Origin: a virus
DNA: 20,761 bases
Virus record (IMG/VR): IMGVR_UViG_3300043411_000262
Location: 1 to 20,761 of that record
Reading direction: 5' to 3' (one strand)
Of this stretch, positions 6,411-13,969 are shown one piece after another (position 1 is the first letter of the stretch; each line of letters starts with the position of its first letter). The position numbers and the translations under genes are program-made. The notes below the pieces were generated by a model, which was given only the letters and a program-made list of their open reading frames with translations, was not told where the DNA came from and did not search any database.

Positions 6411-8081
6411 TTAGTCTATTCTACCTAGAATACGCAAGAATTCTTCACGCTTGGCCTTACGGGCGGCGTCGGTCATCACACCCTGACTGTATCCACCCAA
6501 TGCACGATTGGCAAGACTGCCGGATTCGCTGCTACTGGTGGTGTAGACAATGCTCAAATAATTGCCGTTGGCAGATTCAGTTAATCGGCGGAGTTGAGCT
6601 TCAGTCAATCGAACATTGCCAATGTCGGCAGTGGTCAAGATGGCTTTGGCTTGGGTGGCATACTGATTATTCATGAGCTTTTCAACGGCTGCACCAGTCA
6701 CATCCACGCCATTGGCGGCGGCCTGTTCCTGTACCAAACTCAATAAGTAATCCTTGCCATATTGAATGTCTTGGCTTTCCTTCACAAAACGTTTGGCAGC
6801 TTCACGCACACCAGCCGGATCAACAGCAACCGCGCCAGTGTCGAAGTCAAGCGTGGTCAATCCCATTTCATAATCAAGAATTTGTTGGGCTAATGGGCCG
6901 CGACTGCTATCCAAAAAGGCATTGAGACTTTCGGGCGTCGTGCCGGGTGATCCACTATCAGCTTCAATGTAACCGTTGAGGGTGGCAACTTGACGCGGTG
7001 CATTGGGAATAGACGTAAAAGGATTGTTGTTTGTGCCTTTTAAAGCATCCGATAATGATCCTTCTCGCAGCATGTTTCCAAAAGTAGGGTCTTTGTACTG
7101 ATGCACAAAGTCATCAAGTTTGACCTGCCCATTCTTGAATGCTTCCCACTTGGCAGGGGAGGCGGCGAAGGCGGCTTGCTGTTGTTGCCGTTCAGGGGGC
7201 AGCGAATCAAACCAATCCTTGCCGGATTGAATGTTGAGGGTGCGGCCTTTGACCTGCACAACACAGGTGCAGCGGCCAGAATGATGATCATCGACGCGGG
7301 GGACGGGATCGCCTTCATTGCGCTGGCCTGACCAAATGACCGTTCCATGCAGTGCCACACAGGATAGACAGGTGCGATCATCAAGGGCGGCGATGCGAAT
7401 CACCTCGTCAATGATGTCCACGTTGGCATTCTGATTGGCGGCGGTGGCGTCCCGATAGCTGGTGAGCTGAAGGGTACGCAGTAAATTATTGGCCTGATAA
7501 CCGGGGAGGTTTTCGGTCATGTTGCGGATCTGCGAGGCGGTGCGCAGCGGTGACCATCCGGAGGCGATGCCACGAATGGCTTGATTGTTGATGATGTCCA
7601 CAATGTCGGTGCCGTATTTGGTGAGTTGTGCTGCCCACGCGTCCGATTGGGAGTATTGAATGAGTCGGGCGACGGCTTCAGGATCAGGCTTATTCCACGT
7701 GATGCCAATGCGGGCGAGCTGCGCATCAGTCATGCCGGGAAGGGCAAGCTGGCGTTGGATACGGGCGGCGGCGTCCATGCCGGTTTGCTGTACAGCTTCG
7801 GACGCACCATCCACCACACGCCCATTGACCGTCATAGTGTCTTCAAGGTCAGCCAGTAAAGCACGCAAGACGGCATTATCAGGCGTCAGCTTTTCACCGG
7901 CGTCCATCAAGCGCTGCACTTCTTTATCCAATTCAGTGAGGCGTTGGCTAATGAGGCCGGAATTGGTGGAGCGAGCAACCGCGTTTAAGGTGGGCTGCAC
8001 CGCGGAATTGTATCCGCGATCGAGCAGCCCATTGATCAAGTCTTGAACGGTGCCCTGACGTTGAGGGCGATTCGCTACCAT
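6411..8081 (-). CDS. MuF-type head morphogenesis / minor head protein with long C-terminal extension
   Basis: Proteins of the MuF/SPP1 gp7 family bind the portal, enter the capsid in small number and affect DNA ejection. The signature is at residues 234-273: DDRTCLSC, then H245 in ALHGTVIW, then VDDHHSGRCTC, the D-x-R-T-C-x-x-C ... H-x-G-R-C-x-C pattern that probably binds zinc. Residues 1-230 are mainly helical. Residues about 280-556 form an extension not covered by the signature; with it the protein is longer (556 aa) than many family members. The start ATG 8081 shares a base with the stop of the upstream cement-like gene (TAATG), so the two are coupled. The minus orientation is unusual, since portal and MuF genes are normally adjacent and co-directional. 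Confidence 0.88.
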   Translation of the reverse strand: MVANRPQRQGTVQDLINGLLDRGYNSAVQPTLNAVARSTNSGLISQRLTELDKEVQRLMDAGEKLTPDNAVLRALLADLEDTMTVNGRVVDGASEAVQQTGMDAAARIQRQLALPGMTDAQLARIGITWNKPDPEAVARLIQYSQSDAWAAQLTKYGTDIVDIINNQAIRGIASGWSPLRTASQIRNMTENLPGYQANNLLRTLQLTSYRDATAANQNANVDIIDEVIRIAALDDRTCLSCVALHGTVIWSGQRNEGDPVPRVDDHHSGRCTCVVQVKGRTLNIQSGKDWFDSLPPERQQQQAAFAASPAKWEAFKNGQVKLDDFVHQYKDPTFGNMLREGSLSDALKGTNNNPFTSIPNAPRQVATLNGYIEADSGSPGTTPESLNAFLDSSRGPLAQQILDYEMGLTTLDFDTGAVAVDPAGVREAAKRFVKESQDIQYGKDYLLSLVQEQAAANGVDVTGAAVEKLMNNQYATQAKAILTTADIGNVRLTEAQLRRLTESANGNYLSIVYTTSSSESGSLANRALGGYSQGVMTDAARKAKREEFLRILGRID

Positions 8082-8491
8082 TAGGCGTGAACGGTGCTAC
8101 CGCGCTTGCAAATGAGTTCGACGACTCCAGACGCTACGCCCACGAACAACACATTGACATAATCGCCAGTGCCCAGATCAGCCCACGGGGCGATGCCACC
8201 GGGTGTGAGTGATTGCACGTAGATAGTGCCAGCGACGGGGGTTGCACCGATCTGAATGACCGCGCCGGGTGGGGCAACGAAGATGTCACGACCACTTACG
8301 CCACCATCGATACACACGCCAGCAACAACGCTTTCAAGGTCGGTATCACCATCAGCCAGCTTATAGGTGTTGGTGGTGGTGTCGAGATAAACGGTTTGAC
8401 CTGCCGTGATGGTTGCACCAGCCTTGCCAGTGATGGGACGTACGCCTGACGACCACAAGACGCTGGCGGCGGTTACGCTTATATCAGCCAT
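8081..8491 (-). CDS. Capsid cement/decoration-like protein (136 aa, minus strand)
   Basis: The protein resembles DUF2190-type head decoration proteins: a beta-rich chain with TITAGQTVYLDTTTNTYKLA, then a VVAGVCIDGG strand, a proline turn (VAPPGAVIQIG), a LTPGGIAPWADLG loop and two closing strands (NVLFVGVASG, VVELICKRG). Such proteins bind the outside or axes of the capsid and stabilise it; the family call is from pattern, not a search. The start ATG 8491 is chosen for GGAGGAA eight bases upstream; an open extension to 8638 has no such site and an atypical cysteine/histidine-rich composition. It is the first gene of the minus-strand pair and is coupled to the MuF gene. Confidence 0.7.
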   Translation of the reverse strand: MADISVTAASVLWSSGVRPITGKAGATITAGQTVYLDTTTNTYKLADGDTDLESVVAGVCIDGGVSGRDIFVAPPGAVIQIGATPVAGTIYVQSLTPGGIAPWADLGTGDYVNVLFVGVASGVVELICKRGSTVHA

Positions 8492-8719
8492 TGGGAATTC
8501 CTCCATAAACAACAATTGTGTATCACGATCATGGCAAGGGTGGAAGTGTTTAGCGCACAGAAGGCGCGTTATCAGAACCAATGACATTTGCGCGTTAGGT
8601 GGGGGAGGGTTGGGAAATACTTGGGAAAACATGAACACGCGTACTTAGAAGGGCCGTAAGGCTGTCAGCGGTACGCCCAACACAAGACACGATGGCGAGA
8701 TGCCACAGGAGCAGGCGAG
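8492..8719. promoter_or_regulatory. Divergent intergenic region with short direct repeats
   Basis: This 228-bp gap separates the minus-strand cement/MuF pair from the plus-strand scaffold gene and should contain promoters for one or both directions. I see no convincing -35/-10 pair on either strand. It does hold TTGGGAAA twice (8610-8617 and 8621-8628), exactly 11 bp apart, and GCGCGTTA twice (8564-8571 and 8590-8597). Such spacing on one face of the helix would suit an activator site, but both could be chance. The scaffold ribosome site AGGAG is at 8707-8711. Confidence 0.4.
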
Positions 8720-9397
8720 ATGCCGAAGACACACACAATCCGATTAGCACGACGCAACGGCGCAACGACCATCAATCTGGCGCAAAAGCGGACGTGGTAC
8801 GCGGAAGGTGACGCTGGCGATCAGCAGCTACAAAGCGGTCAACAGGGCGAAGGGCAATCGCCAAACGGGAAATATACACCGGCGACGATTGAGGACGCGG
8901 CAAAGATTATCGAGGCGCTTACCAAACGGTTGGGTGAACGGGATTCCGACCTTGAGAAATACAAACGCGACCTAAGCACCTATACAGCAGCCCAACGGAA
9001 GCAGCTTGAAGAGCAGGGGAATCACAAGGCGCTGGCCGATCAATATGCGGCTGAAGTGGCACGGTTGAAACCCATCGAAGAACGTGCGACGGCGTTGGAG
9101 GCAATCATTCGCGAGTCGAATGAGTCTCGGATTAAGAACGTTCCCGAGCAAATGCGCGGATTGATCCCATCAGATTATCCGCCCGAAAAGTTGCAACGTT
9201 GGTTGAATGCGAATGAAGCCCAGTTGGCGAAGCAGCCTGCACCGAACTATGACGCGGGGGCAGGGCTTGGCAGTGGTGGCGGCAATAGCGGGAGCACCCC
9301 CAAATTGACGGCTGATGAATTAGACGTCGCTAAACGTATGGGGATGTCTGCCGAGGATTACGCGAAAGCTAAATCCAAGCTGCCTAAGAAGGAATAA
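8720..9397 (+). CDS. Capsid scaffolding protein
   Basis: Scaffold proteins guide coat assembly into a procapsid and then leave. This 225-aa protein shows the typical build: a variable N-terminus rich in Q and G (residues 30-50), a long charged helix/coiled coil at about 57-135, a proline/glycine-rich linker (173-193) and a C-terminal basic helical clamp (LTADELDVAKRMGMSAEDYA to KLPKKE, 196-225) of the kind that binds coat protein. It lies two genes before the major capsid gene. AGGAG at 8707-8711 sets the ATG start at 8720. There is no protease-like GxSG or SxH motif, so it does not look like a fused protease-scaffold. Confidence 0.85.
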   Translation: MPKTHTIRLARRNGATTINLAQKRTWYAEGDAGDQQLQSGQQGEGQSPNGKYTPATIEDAAKIIEALTKRLGERDSDLEKYKRDLSTYTAAQRKQLEEQGNHKALADQYAAEVARLKPIEERATALEAIIRESNESRIKNVPEQMRGLIPSDYPPEKLQRWLNANEAQLAKQPAPNYDAGAGLGSGGGNSGSTPKLTADELDVAKRMGMSAEDYAKAKSKLPKKE

Positions 9398-9422
9398 TCG
9401 AATTTAGACGGGAGCGAACATA

Positions 9423-9851
9423 ATGCCAGTCGTAGACACGTCGGCAGGATTTCAGTACATGGGGCGCCTTGGTGGCGGTCCTGATTTGATCATTGAGCGG
9501 TATTTCAAAGATACCGAAACTTTGACGAAGGGTGATTTGGTCAATTTGGAAGTAGGCGAGTTTGATCTCGCAGCAACCAATGACACGGCGCTCGTAGGTG
9601 CAGTACGGCAGACCAAGGCCGGAACTGACAGCACAACCTTGATTGAGGCGTACTATGCGCCCGATGCAATTTATTCGGTTTACGATGCAAACGCACGTGA
9701 ACTAGGTGCAACACTGGACATTGCAGGCACCACCGGGGCAATGACTGTCGCGGCTTCAAGCAACGTTGACTTAATTGTGGTTGGCGGCTTTCTGGCATCA
9801 GAACGCACGTTAGTCATGATCCATCGCACCGAGCACTTTTTAACCGCGTAA
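9423..9851 (+). CDS. Head decoration/cement-like protein (142 aa)
   Basis: This small beta-rich protein lies directly between scaffold and major capsid genes, the usual place for cement proteins. Strands include DLVNLEVGEFDLAA, ALVGAVRQTKAG, TLIEAYYAPDAIYSVY and VDLIVVGGFLASERTLVMIH. The TKGDLVNLEVGE...ALVGAVRQ layout is reminiscent of DUF2190-like and lambda gpD-type decoration proteins, as is the minus-strand protein at 8081-8491, but the two do not align obviously beyond that general shape. The start ATG 9423 follows GGGAG. It would act on the capsid surface. Confidence in a head role is fair; in the exact family, low. Confidence 0.68.
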   Translation: MPVVDTSAGFQYMGRLGGGPDLIIERYFKDTETLTKGDLVNLEVGEFDLAATNDTALVGAVRQTKAGTDSTTLIEAYYAPDAIYSVYDANARELGATLDIAGTTGAMTVAASSNVDLIVVGGFLASERTLVMIHRTEHFLTA

Positions 9852-9878
9852 GTCACCCATAGAAGGAGACAGACAGCA

Positions 9879-10781
9879 ATGATTACCGCAAGTCAATTCA
9901 GCACGCTCCTAATACCGGGGATTTATCATCACTTTGAACTGGGCATGAGCTTGGTTCCGAGCCTTCGCGGCCAACTGTTTAACGTTCAGGGTTCAAACCT
10001 TGCGGCAGAAAATGGTGTTGGCTTGGGTGGTGTTTCGCCGGAAGCGTGGGATCAGTACAAAAGCAACCGTACTAAGGGACGGATCACCTTCAGCCAACTT
10101 TATACCCAAACTTATACGCATGTTGAGTACCCCGTGCAATTCGTCATTGAGAAGAAACTTCTTCAATTTGATCAGTACGGCAAAATCAACCAGTATGCAC
10201 GTCGTTTGGGTTTGAGCGCTGAACAAAAAATGGAACTGGATGCCGCAAGCTTGCTCAACAATGCTTTTAGCACCAGCTACAACTTCAGCGATGGCAAACC
10301 GCTCATCAGCGCTACCCATCCACGTAACCCAGATAGCAGCGGCACGTACAGCAACCGAGGCACGTCAGCATTGACGGCAGATGCTGTCAGCGCCACGCGT
10401 GTGGCAATGATGCACACCAAGGATGACAAGGGCAATGAAATCGGGATTATGCCGAACGAACTTTGGGTTCCCCCAGAACTTGAAGACTCGGCTATCAAGA
10501 TTACCCAATCCCTGCGTGATCCGGGCAATGCGAACAATGACGCCAACGCGCAAGGCAACGGGCGATGGAAAGTCATTCCGTGGCTGCGACTGACTGACAC
10601 CAACAATTGGTTCATGGCCGATGGTGTCATGCGCAACGAAACCACTAACTGGTACAACGTCGGCAATAGTGAGCCGATGGTGGTGGATGAAACCACAACC
10701 GAGATCGTCTATGAAACCAAACTGTTTTACAGCTTTGGCGTTGATGATTGGCGTGCGTGGTACGGGCACGAAGTCGCTTAG
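9879..10781 (+). CDS. Major capsid protein (HK97 fold, Mu gpT-like)
   Basis: This 300-aa protein is placed after scaffold and cement and has the strongest ribosome site in the head region (AAGGAGA, 9863-9869). Family-like segments are RITFSQLYTQTYTHVEYPVQ (69-88, the E-loop/spine-helix entry), AEQKMELDAASLLNNAF (114-130, spine helix), DGKPLISATHP (138-148), IMPNELWVPPELEDSAIKI (190-208) and a C-terminal FSFGVDDWRAWYGHE-like end. These match Mu gpT-type coat proteins with the HK97 fold. Length fits a coat without a cleaved scaffold domain, in keeping with a separate scaffold gene. A terminator follows 27 nt later. Confidence 0.9.
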   Translation: MITASQFSTLLIPGIYHHFELGMSLVPSLRGQLFNVQGSNLAAENGVGLGGVSPEAWDQYKSNRTKGRITFSQLYTQTYTHVEYPVQFVIEKKLLQFDQYGKINQYARRLGLSAEQKMELDAASLLNNAFSTSYNFSDGKPLISATHPRNPDSSGTYSNRGTSALTADAVSATRVAMMHTKDDKGNEIGIMPNELWVPPELEDSAIKITQSLRDPGNANNDANAQGNGRWKVIPWLRLTDTNNWFMADGVMRNETTNWYNVGNSEPMVVDETTTEIVYETKLFYSFGVDDWRAWYGHEVA

Positions 10782-10807
10782 GTTCTGATAAGTCAACTTA
10801 TTTCATG

Positions 10808-10836
10808 TCACCCCGTCACGATGGCGGGGTGATTTT
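10808..10836 (+). terminator. Terminator/attenuator after the major capsid gene
   Basis: TCACCCCG pairs with CGGGGTGA; two further pairs (one G-U) extend the stem to about ten around an ACGAT loop. TTTTG follows at 10833. It would cap the abundant capsid transcript and let only part of transcription pass to the neck and tail genes, unless antitermination applies. Confidence 0.75.
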
Positions 10837-10865
10837 GTATCTGATGTTGTAAATGAGGTGCAAAG

Positions 10866-11255
10866 ATGGCAGTTACGGATTTTGGAGCGGCGTTGACCGC
10901 TGATGTTCTTCAAGGCCAGATTCAACACGAACAACAGGTGATGAGCGCAGACGGCGCAATCACGATCAAGAGCGGTAAGGTGATCATTACCAAGGGCAGC
11001 GCGGCGGCGATCACATTGGCAGCGCCTACGGCGGGATTATTGGCAGCCGGTGGGGACGATGGCAAAGAGTTGGAAGTGTATTCAACTACGGCATTTGCCC
11101 ACACGGTGACTATCGCCAACGGTTTGGCGGGTGCTGGAGCAGGGGCAGACGTGGGCACATTCGGTGCAGCGGCGGCTAATCGTGTGACGTTGCAAGCTTA
11201 CAATGGCGCTTGGTATCTGAGCGGTGGCGCGGCTGTCGGTGTCACGTTCGCCTAA
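10866..11255 (+). CDS. Beta-rich small structural protein (129 aa)
   Basis: The start is ATG 10866 after GAGGTG. The protein is rich in alanine, glycine, threonine and valine and reads as alternating short strands: GAITIKSGKVIITKG, AAITLAAPTAG, KELEVYSTTAFAHTVTIANG and RVTLQAYNGAWYLSGG. This sandwich pattern ending in a TLxAxNGxWxLxSG element is common in small head or fibre proteins encoded just after the major capsid gene. It may be a further decoration protein or a trimeric fibre-like module. The exact role is unknown. Confidence 0.65.
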   Translation: MAVTDFGAALTADVLQGQIQHEQQVMSADGAITIKSGKVIITKGSAAAITLAAPTAGLLAAGGDDGKELEVYSTTAFAHTVTIANGLAGAGAGADVGTFGAAAANRVTLQAYNGAWYLSGGAAVGVTFA

Positions 11256-11285
11256 CTCCAATTATTCGGGAACAAGGATCGCAAT

Positions 11286-11591
11286 ATGACTCAGGTTAAC
11301 GTCCATGATATGCACAAAGCAATTGAAGGCGCTGGCGTGCCACTAGATTGTGTTCGCTGGAACCGCGAATTGAAAACTATTGAAGTACAGTTTTTACGTG
11401 GTGCCACCGACGATCAAAAGGCTTTAGCGCAAAAGATTGTTGATGAATGGGATCAAGCAGCGTTAGACACTGCGAAAAGCCGTTCATTTGATGATTTGCC
11501 AAGCTCTAAAGTTATTGTTGAAGCAAAAACAATCAAAGAATTGCAGTCAATGGCTTTACAACTGAGGTCATATATCGACGCCCAACGCTAA
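11286..11591 (+). CDS. Small protein of unknown function in head region (101 aa)
   Basis: I do not recognise this protein. The start is ATG 11286 with AAGGA at 11274-11278. It has a mixed build: an N-terminal helix (VHDMHKAIEGAG), a beta hairpin (CVRWNRELKTIEVQF) and two helices (TDDQKALAQKIVDEWDQAAL and KTIKELQSMALQLRSYI). Nothing marks an enzyme. The conserved-looking hairpin RWNRELKTIEVQF followed by a helix suggests a compact alpha/beta domain. Its third-codon composition is more A/T-rich than that of its glycine- and alanine-rich neighbours. Position between capsid and neck genes suggests a virion or assembly role. Confidence 0.65.
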   Translation: MTQVNVHDMHKAIEGAGVPLDCVRWNRELKTIEVQFLRGATDDQKALAQKIVDEWDQAALDTAKSRSFDDLPSSKVIVEAKTIKELQSMALQLRSYIDAQR

Positions 11592-11623
11592 GTAATTAGC
11601 TTGAGAAAAGGAGTTATCGAATC

Positions 11624-12001
11624 ATGGCGATTAGACGAACAGTAGTAACGGCGACGGGTGCAGCGGGCGGCGCGGGAACAGCAACCGCAACGGCAAACAC
11701 GACCACGCCTGTAGATGGTGAGATCATCGGTGTGCATCTGGCATACCTTGACGCTCCACCAGCGGCGACGTGTGATGTGACGTTGGTAGAGGCGGGGGTA
11801 TCACCTGCTCAAACCATTTTGAGCATCAGCAACGCAGCAACAGACGGTTGGTTTTATCCGATGCAGCAAGCCAAGAATACGGCAGGGACGGACATCAGCG
11901 GCATGGGGCGTGAAATATACGTGAGTGCCAACCTGACGTTGACGATTGCACAAGCGAATAATGCGGACGGTGTGACCGCAACCATTCTTTGGAAAGACTG
12001 A
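11624..12001 (+). CDS. Beta-rich small structural protein (125 aa)
   Basis: ATG 11624 follows AAAAGGAG at 11606-11613. The chain is A/T/G-rich with repeated strands (RRTVVTATGAAG, GEIIGVHLAYLDAPP, TCDVTLVEAGV, ANLTLTIAQANN, VTATILWKD), suggesting a beta sandwich. It resembles the general type of phage head or fibre accessory proteins. No known domain can be named from the sequence. Its stop abuts the next gene's start by 2 nt, so it shares a transcript with the head-tail adaptor. Confidence 0.65.
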   Translation: MAIRRTVVTATGAAGGAGTATATANTTTPVDGEIIGVHLAYLDAPPAATCDVTLVEAGVSPAQTILSISNAATDGWFYPMQQAKNTAGTDISGMGREIYVSANLTLTIAQANNADGVTATILWKD

Positions 12002-12003
12002 TT

Positions 12004-12372
12004 ATGAGCTTTTCCTACGATCTTGTAACACCCACTGATGTGACCCGCGTAAGGAGGCACATCAGTGACACGGAAGAGGCCACGGCTATCTATTCAGATG
12101 AAGAGATTAGTTTCATTCTGTCTGAAGAGGGCACGGTGGCAAAGGCAGTGATCGCCTGCATTAAACAGGTGATCGCCAAGCTGGCGGCTGAACCCAACAT
12201 GAAGGCCGATTGGTTGCAGATTGATTGGGCCAGTGCAATCGCCGCATGGAAGGGATTGTTGGCAGAGAAGAAACAGGAATTCGGGTTGGGGTGGCAGAGT
12301 TCGAGCGGTGGGCAGCACAGCTATCGTCCAGACACGCTGCAAAAAGTTGAACCGGATTACGGCGAAGAATAA
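12004..12372 (+). CDS. Head-tail adaptor/connector (gp6/gp15-like)
   Basis: Adaptors form the first ring below the portal after packaging. The N-terminal segment, with VTPTDVTRVRRHISDTEEA then YSDEEISFILSEEG, followed by a long helix (VAKAVIACIKQVIAKLA), matches the usual adaptor pattern of tDv..vR..I.Dt......sDEeI..fl and helices packing against the portal. The length of 122 aa is normal. ATG 12004 is taken as start because it follows the previous stop directly; an in-frame ATG at 11989 lies inside the previous gene and gives five extra residues. The closure partner is not adjacent but lies at 15118, after the inserted fibre genes. Confidence 0.8.
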   Translation: MSFSYDLVTPTDVTRVRRHISDTEEATAIYSDEEISFILSEEGTVAKAVIACIKQVIAKLAAEPNMKADWLQIDWASAIAAWKGLLAEKKQEFGLGWQSSSGGQHSYRPDTLQKVEPDYGEE

Positions 12373-12392
12373 CCATTATCGGGACTGATTAG

Positions 12393-13967
12393 ATGCCAAC
12401 ACTGAGTATGACAGCCAGCGCCACGAGTCACATGGGCAGCATTGCCAATGATTCAGGGCGTAATGTCACCAACAGCAGCCCGGTAAGCCTGAACCCCAAT
12501 CCCGTTTCACCGGGTTCACATGGCGGCGGTGATGAGTATTCGATGGGCGCACGCTTCACAACCGATAGCAATATTACCCCCGGATTGACGATCAGCAGCG
12601 CGTTTTACAAGATGAAAGCACAAGCCTCATGGAATGCGTCGCCGGATGTGATCGCGTATCTGGTGAGCGCCCACGCAGCGGATAATGCGGCTGTACTGGC
12701 AACCACCAACGGCAATTTAAACATCACGACACGCCCGCGCACAACGGCGGTGAGCGGTGTGTGGACGCAAACAAACATCACCGTTGACACTGAATACTCG
12801 ATTGATGTCACCAGCGTGATTCAAGAGTTGGTCAACCGTGGGGGATGGGCAGCGGGTAATGCCATTGTCATGCTGGTGGATACCAATTCCACAACTACAG
12901 CAGGGCAATGGCAGGATTACTACGGCACAGGGGCGAATGTGCCGGTGCTGGACATTACGTATGCTTCAGGGGGCACGACCTACACCAGCACGTTGACAGG
13001 CGGCGGCGCGGGTGTGGGGGCGATTGCCAAGCAAACCAACAAGGCAGCAACGGGCGCGGGTGCTGGCGTAGGGGCGTTGGCTAAACAGTCGATAAAGACA
13101 CTTATCGGAACCGGTGCAGGTATTGGGACGCTGGTCAAACAGATCAACAAAGCGTTAGTTGGTGAAGGTGCTGGCGTTGGGACGCTCATCAGACAGATCA
13201 ACAAGGTGTTGGTTGGTGAGGGTGCAGGCGTCGGGTCGATTGCCAAGCAGACGAATAAGGCGTTTACAGGCGCGGGTGATGGCAGCGGCACACTTTCAAC
13301 AGCCGCGATATTCACCAAGCTATTGACGGGCGGCGGCGGTGGTGTTGGGGCGTTGATCAAACAAGCCAATAAAGCCTTGACTGGAAATGGCGCTGGCGTC
13401 GGTGGATTGATTAAGCAGATTAACAAGTTGCTGACGGGCGCGGGTGCTGGCAGCGGCGTGTTGGACGCGGTGCTGAATTCGGGCGCGATCACTTATCTGA
13501 TGGAGTTGACAGGCGGCGGCGCGGGTGTAGGGGCGTTGGTCAAGCAAACCAACAAACTGATTAGCGGGGCGGGGGCTGGCGTCGGTGGGCGGATCAAGCA
13601 GATTAACAAGCTGCTGACAGGCGCGGGGGAGGGGAGCGGTGCGTTAAACACAAGCCGAGTCTATACCTTACTTTTAACAGGCGCGGGCGCTGGAGTGGGC
13701 GCTATCAGTAAGCAAATTAATAAATTAGTGAGCGGCGGGGGCAGCGGCACGGGGACGATTAGCAAGCTCATACAGCGCATTTTGAACGGTGCAGGCAGCG
13801 CGATCGGCAGTTTAATCGGGAGCCTGACGGGGTTAGATGTACCGGGGCATGTGGTGGCGCGGGATGCTGCAACCGGACGGGTTAGTAGTTTGGATCGGGT
13901 AATTTACAGCGTAACGGCAACAGACCGGGCGCTTTACAACGTGACAAGCAGTGACGAGGAGAGTTAA
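12393..13967 (+). CDS. Glycine-rich repeat protein with DNRLRE-like N-terminal domain (probable fibre/adhesin)
   Basis: Residues 1-190 form a beta-rich domain resembling DNRLRE-type carbohydrate or cell-wall-associated domains, judged by FTTDSNITPGLTISSAFYK and SIDVTSVIQELVNRGGW. Residues 202-480 are about fifteen units of an 18-residue repeat, consensus TGAGAGVGxLxKQINKxL, beginning near 202, 220, 238, 256, 274, 292, 312, 330, 348, 373, 391, 409, 429, 447 and 465. Every third unit has a GSG core and usually a longer insert. The tail (483-524, VPGHVVARDAATGRVSSLDR onward) is unlike the repeats and may be an attachment or oligomerisation segment. No signal peptide is evident, as expected for a virion protein. 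A fibrous appendage is inferred; the binding target is unknown. Confidence 0.75.
   Translation: MPTLSMTASATSHMGSIANDSGRNVTNSSPVSLNPNPVSPGSHGGGDEYSMGARFTTDSNITPGLTISSAFYKMKAQASWNASPDVIAYLVSAHAADNAAVLATTNGNLNITTRPRTTAVSGVWTQTNITVDTEYSIDVTSVIQELVNRGGWAAGNAIVMLVDTNSTTTAGQWQDYYGTGANVPVLDITYASGGTTYTSTLTGGGAGVGAIAKQTNKAATGAGAGVGALAKQSIKTLIGTGAGIGTLVKQINKALVGEGAGVGTLIRQINKVLVGEGAGVGSIAKQTNKAFTGAGDGSGTLSTAAIFTKLLTGGGGGVGALIKQANKALTGNGAGVGGLIKQINKLLTGAGAGSGVLDAVLNSGAITYLMELTGGGAGVGALVKQTNKLISGAGAGVGGRIKQINKLLTGAGEGSGALNTSRVYTLLLTGAGAGVGAISKQINKLVSGGGSGTGTISKLIQRILNGAGSAIGSLIGSLTGLDVPGHVVARDAATGRVSSLDRVIYSVTATDRALYNVTSSDEES
12996..13832 (+). repeat. Coding repeat array, 54-bp period, about 15 units
   Basis: The array encodes the 18-aa units listed for the gene at 12393-13967. 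Units near 12996 and 13512 share long nearly identical DNA runs around GGCGGCGGCGCGGGTGT, pointing to recent recombination between copies, while other units differ at many silent positions. Three units form a larger 54-61-residue period with five successive triplets. Copy number is therefore likely to vary between relatives. Confidence 0.85.
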
Positions 13968-13969
13968 AG

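Noticed and set aside
8492-8638. N-terminal extension of the minus-strand cement-like gene (49 extra residues)
   Set aside because: The extension is cysteine/histidine/proline-rich, unlike the rest, and has no ribosome site; GGAGGAA sits properly before ATG 8491.
12980-13492. Long open frame on the minus strand opposite the repeat protein (170 aa, proline-rich)
   Set aside because: It mirrors the glycine-rich repeats (Gly codons read as Pro on the other strand) and lacks a ribosome site; it is a shadow.
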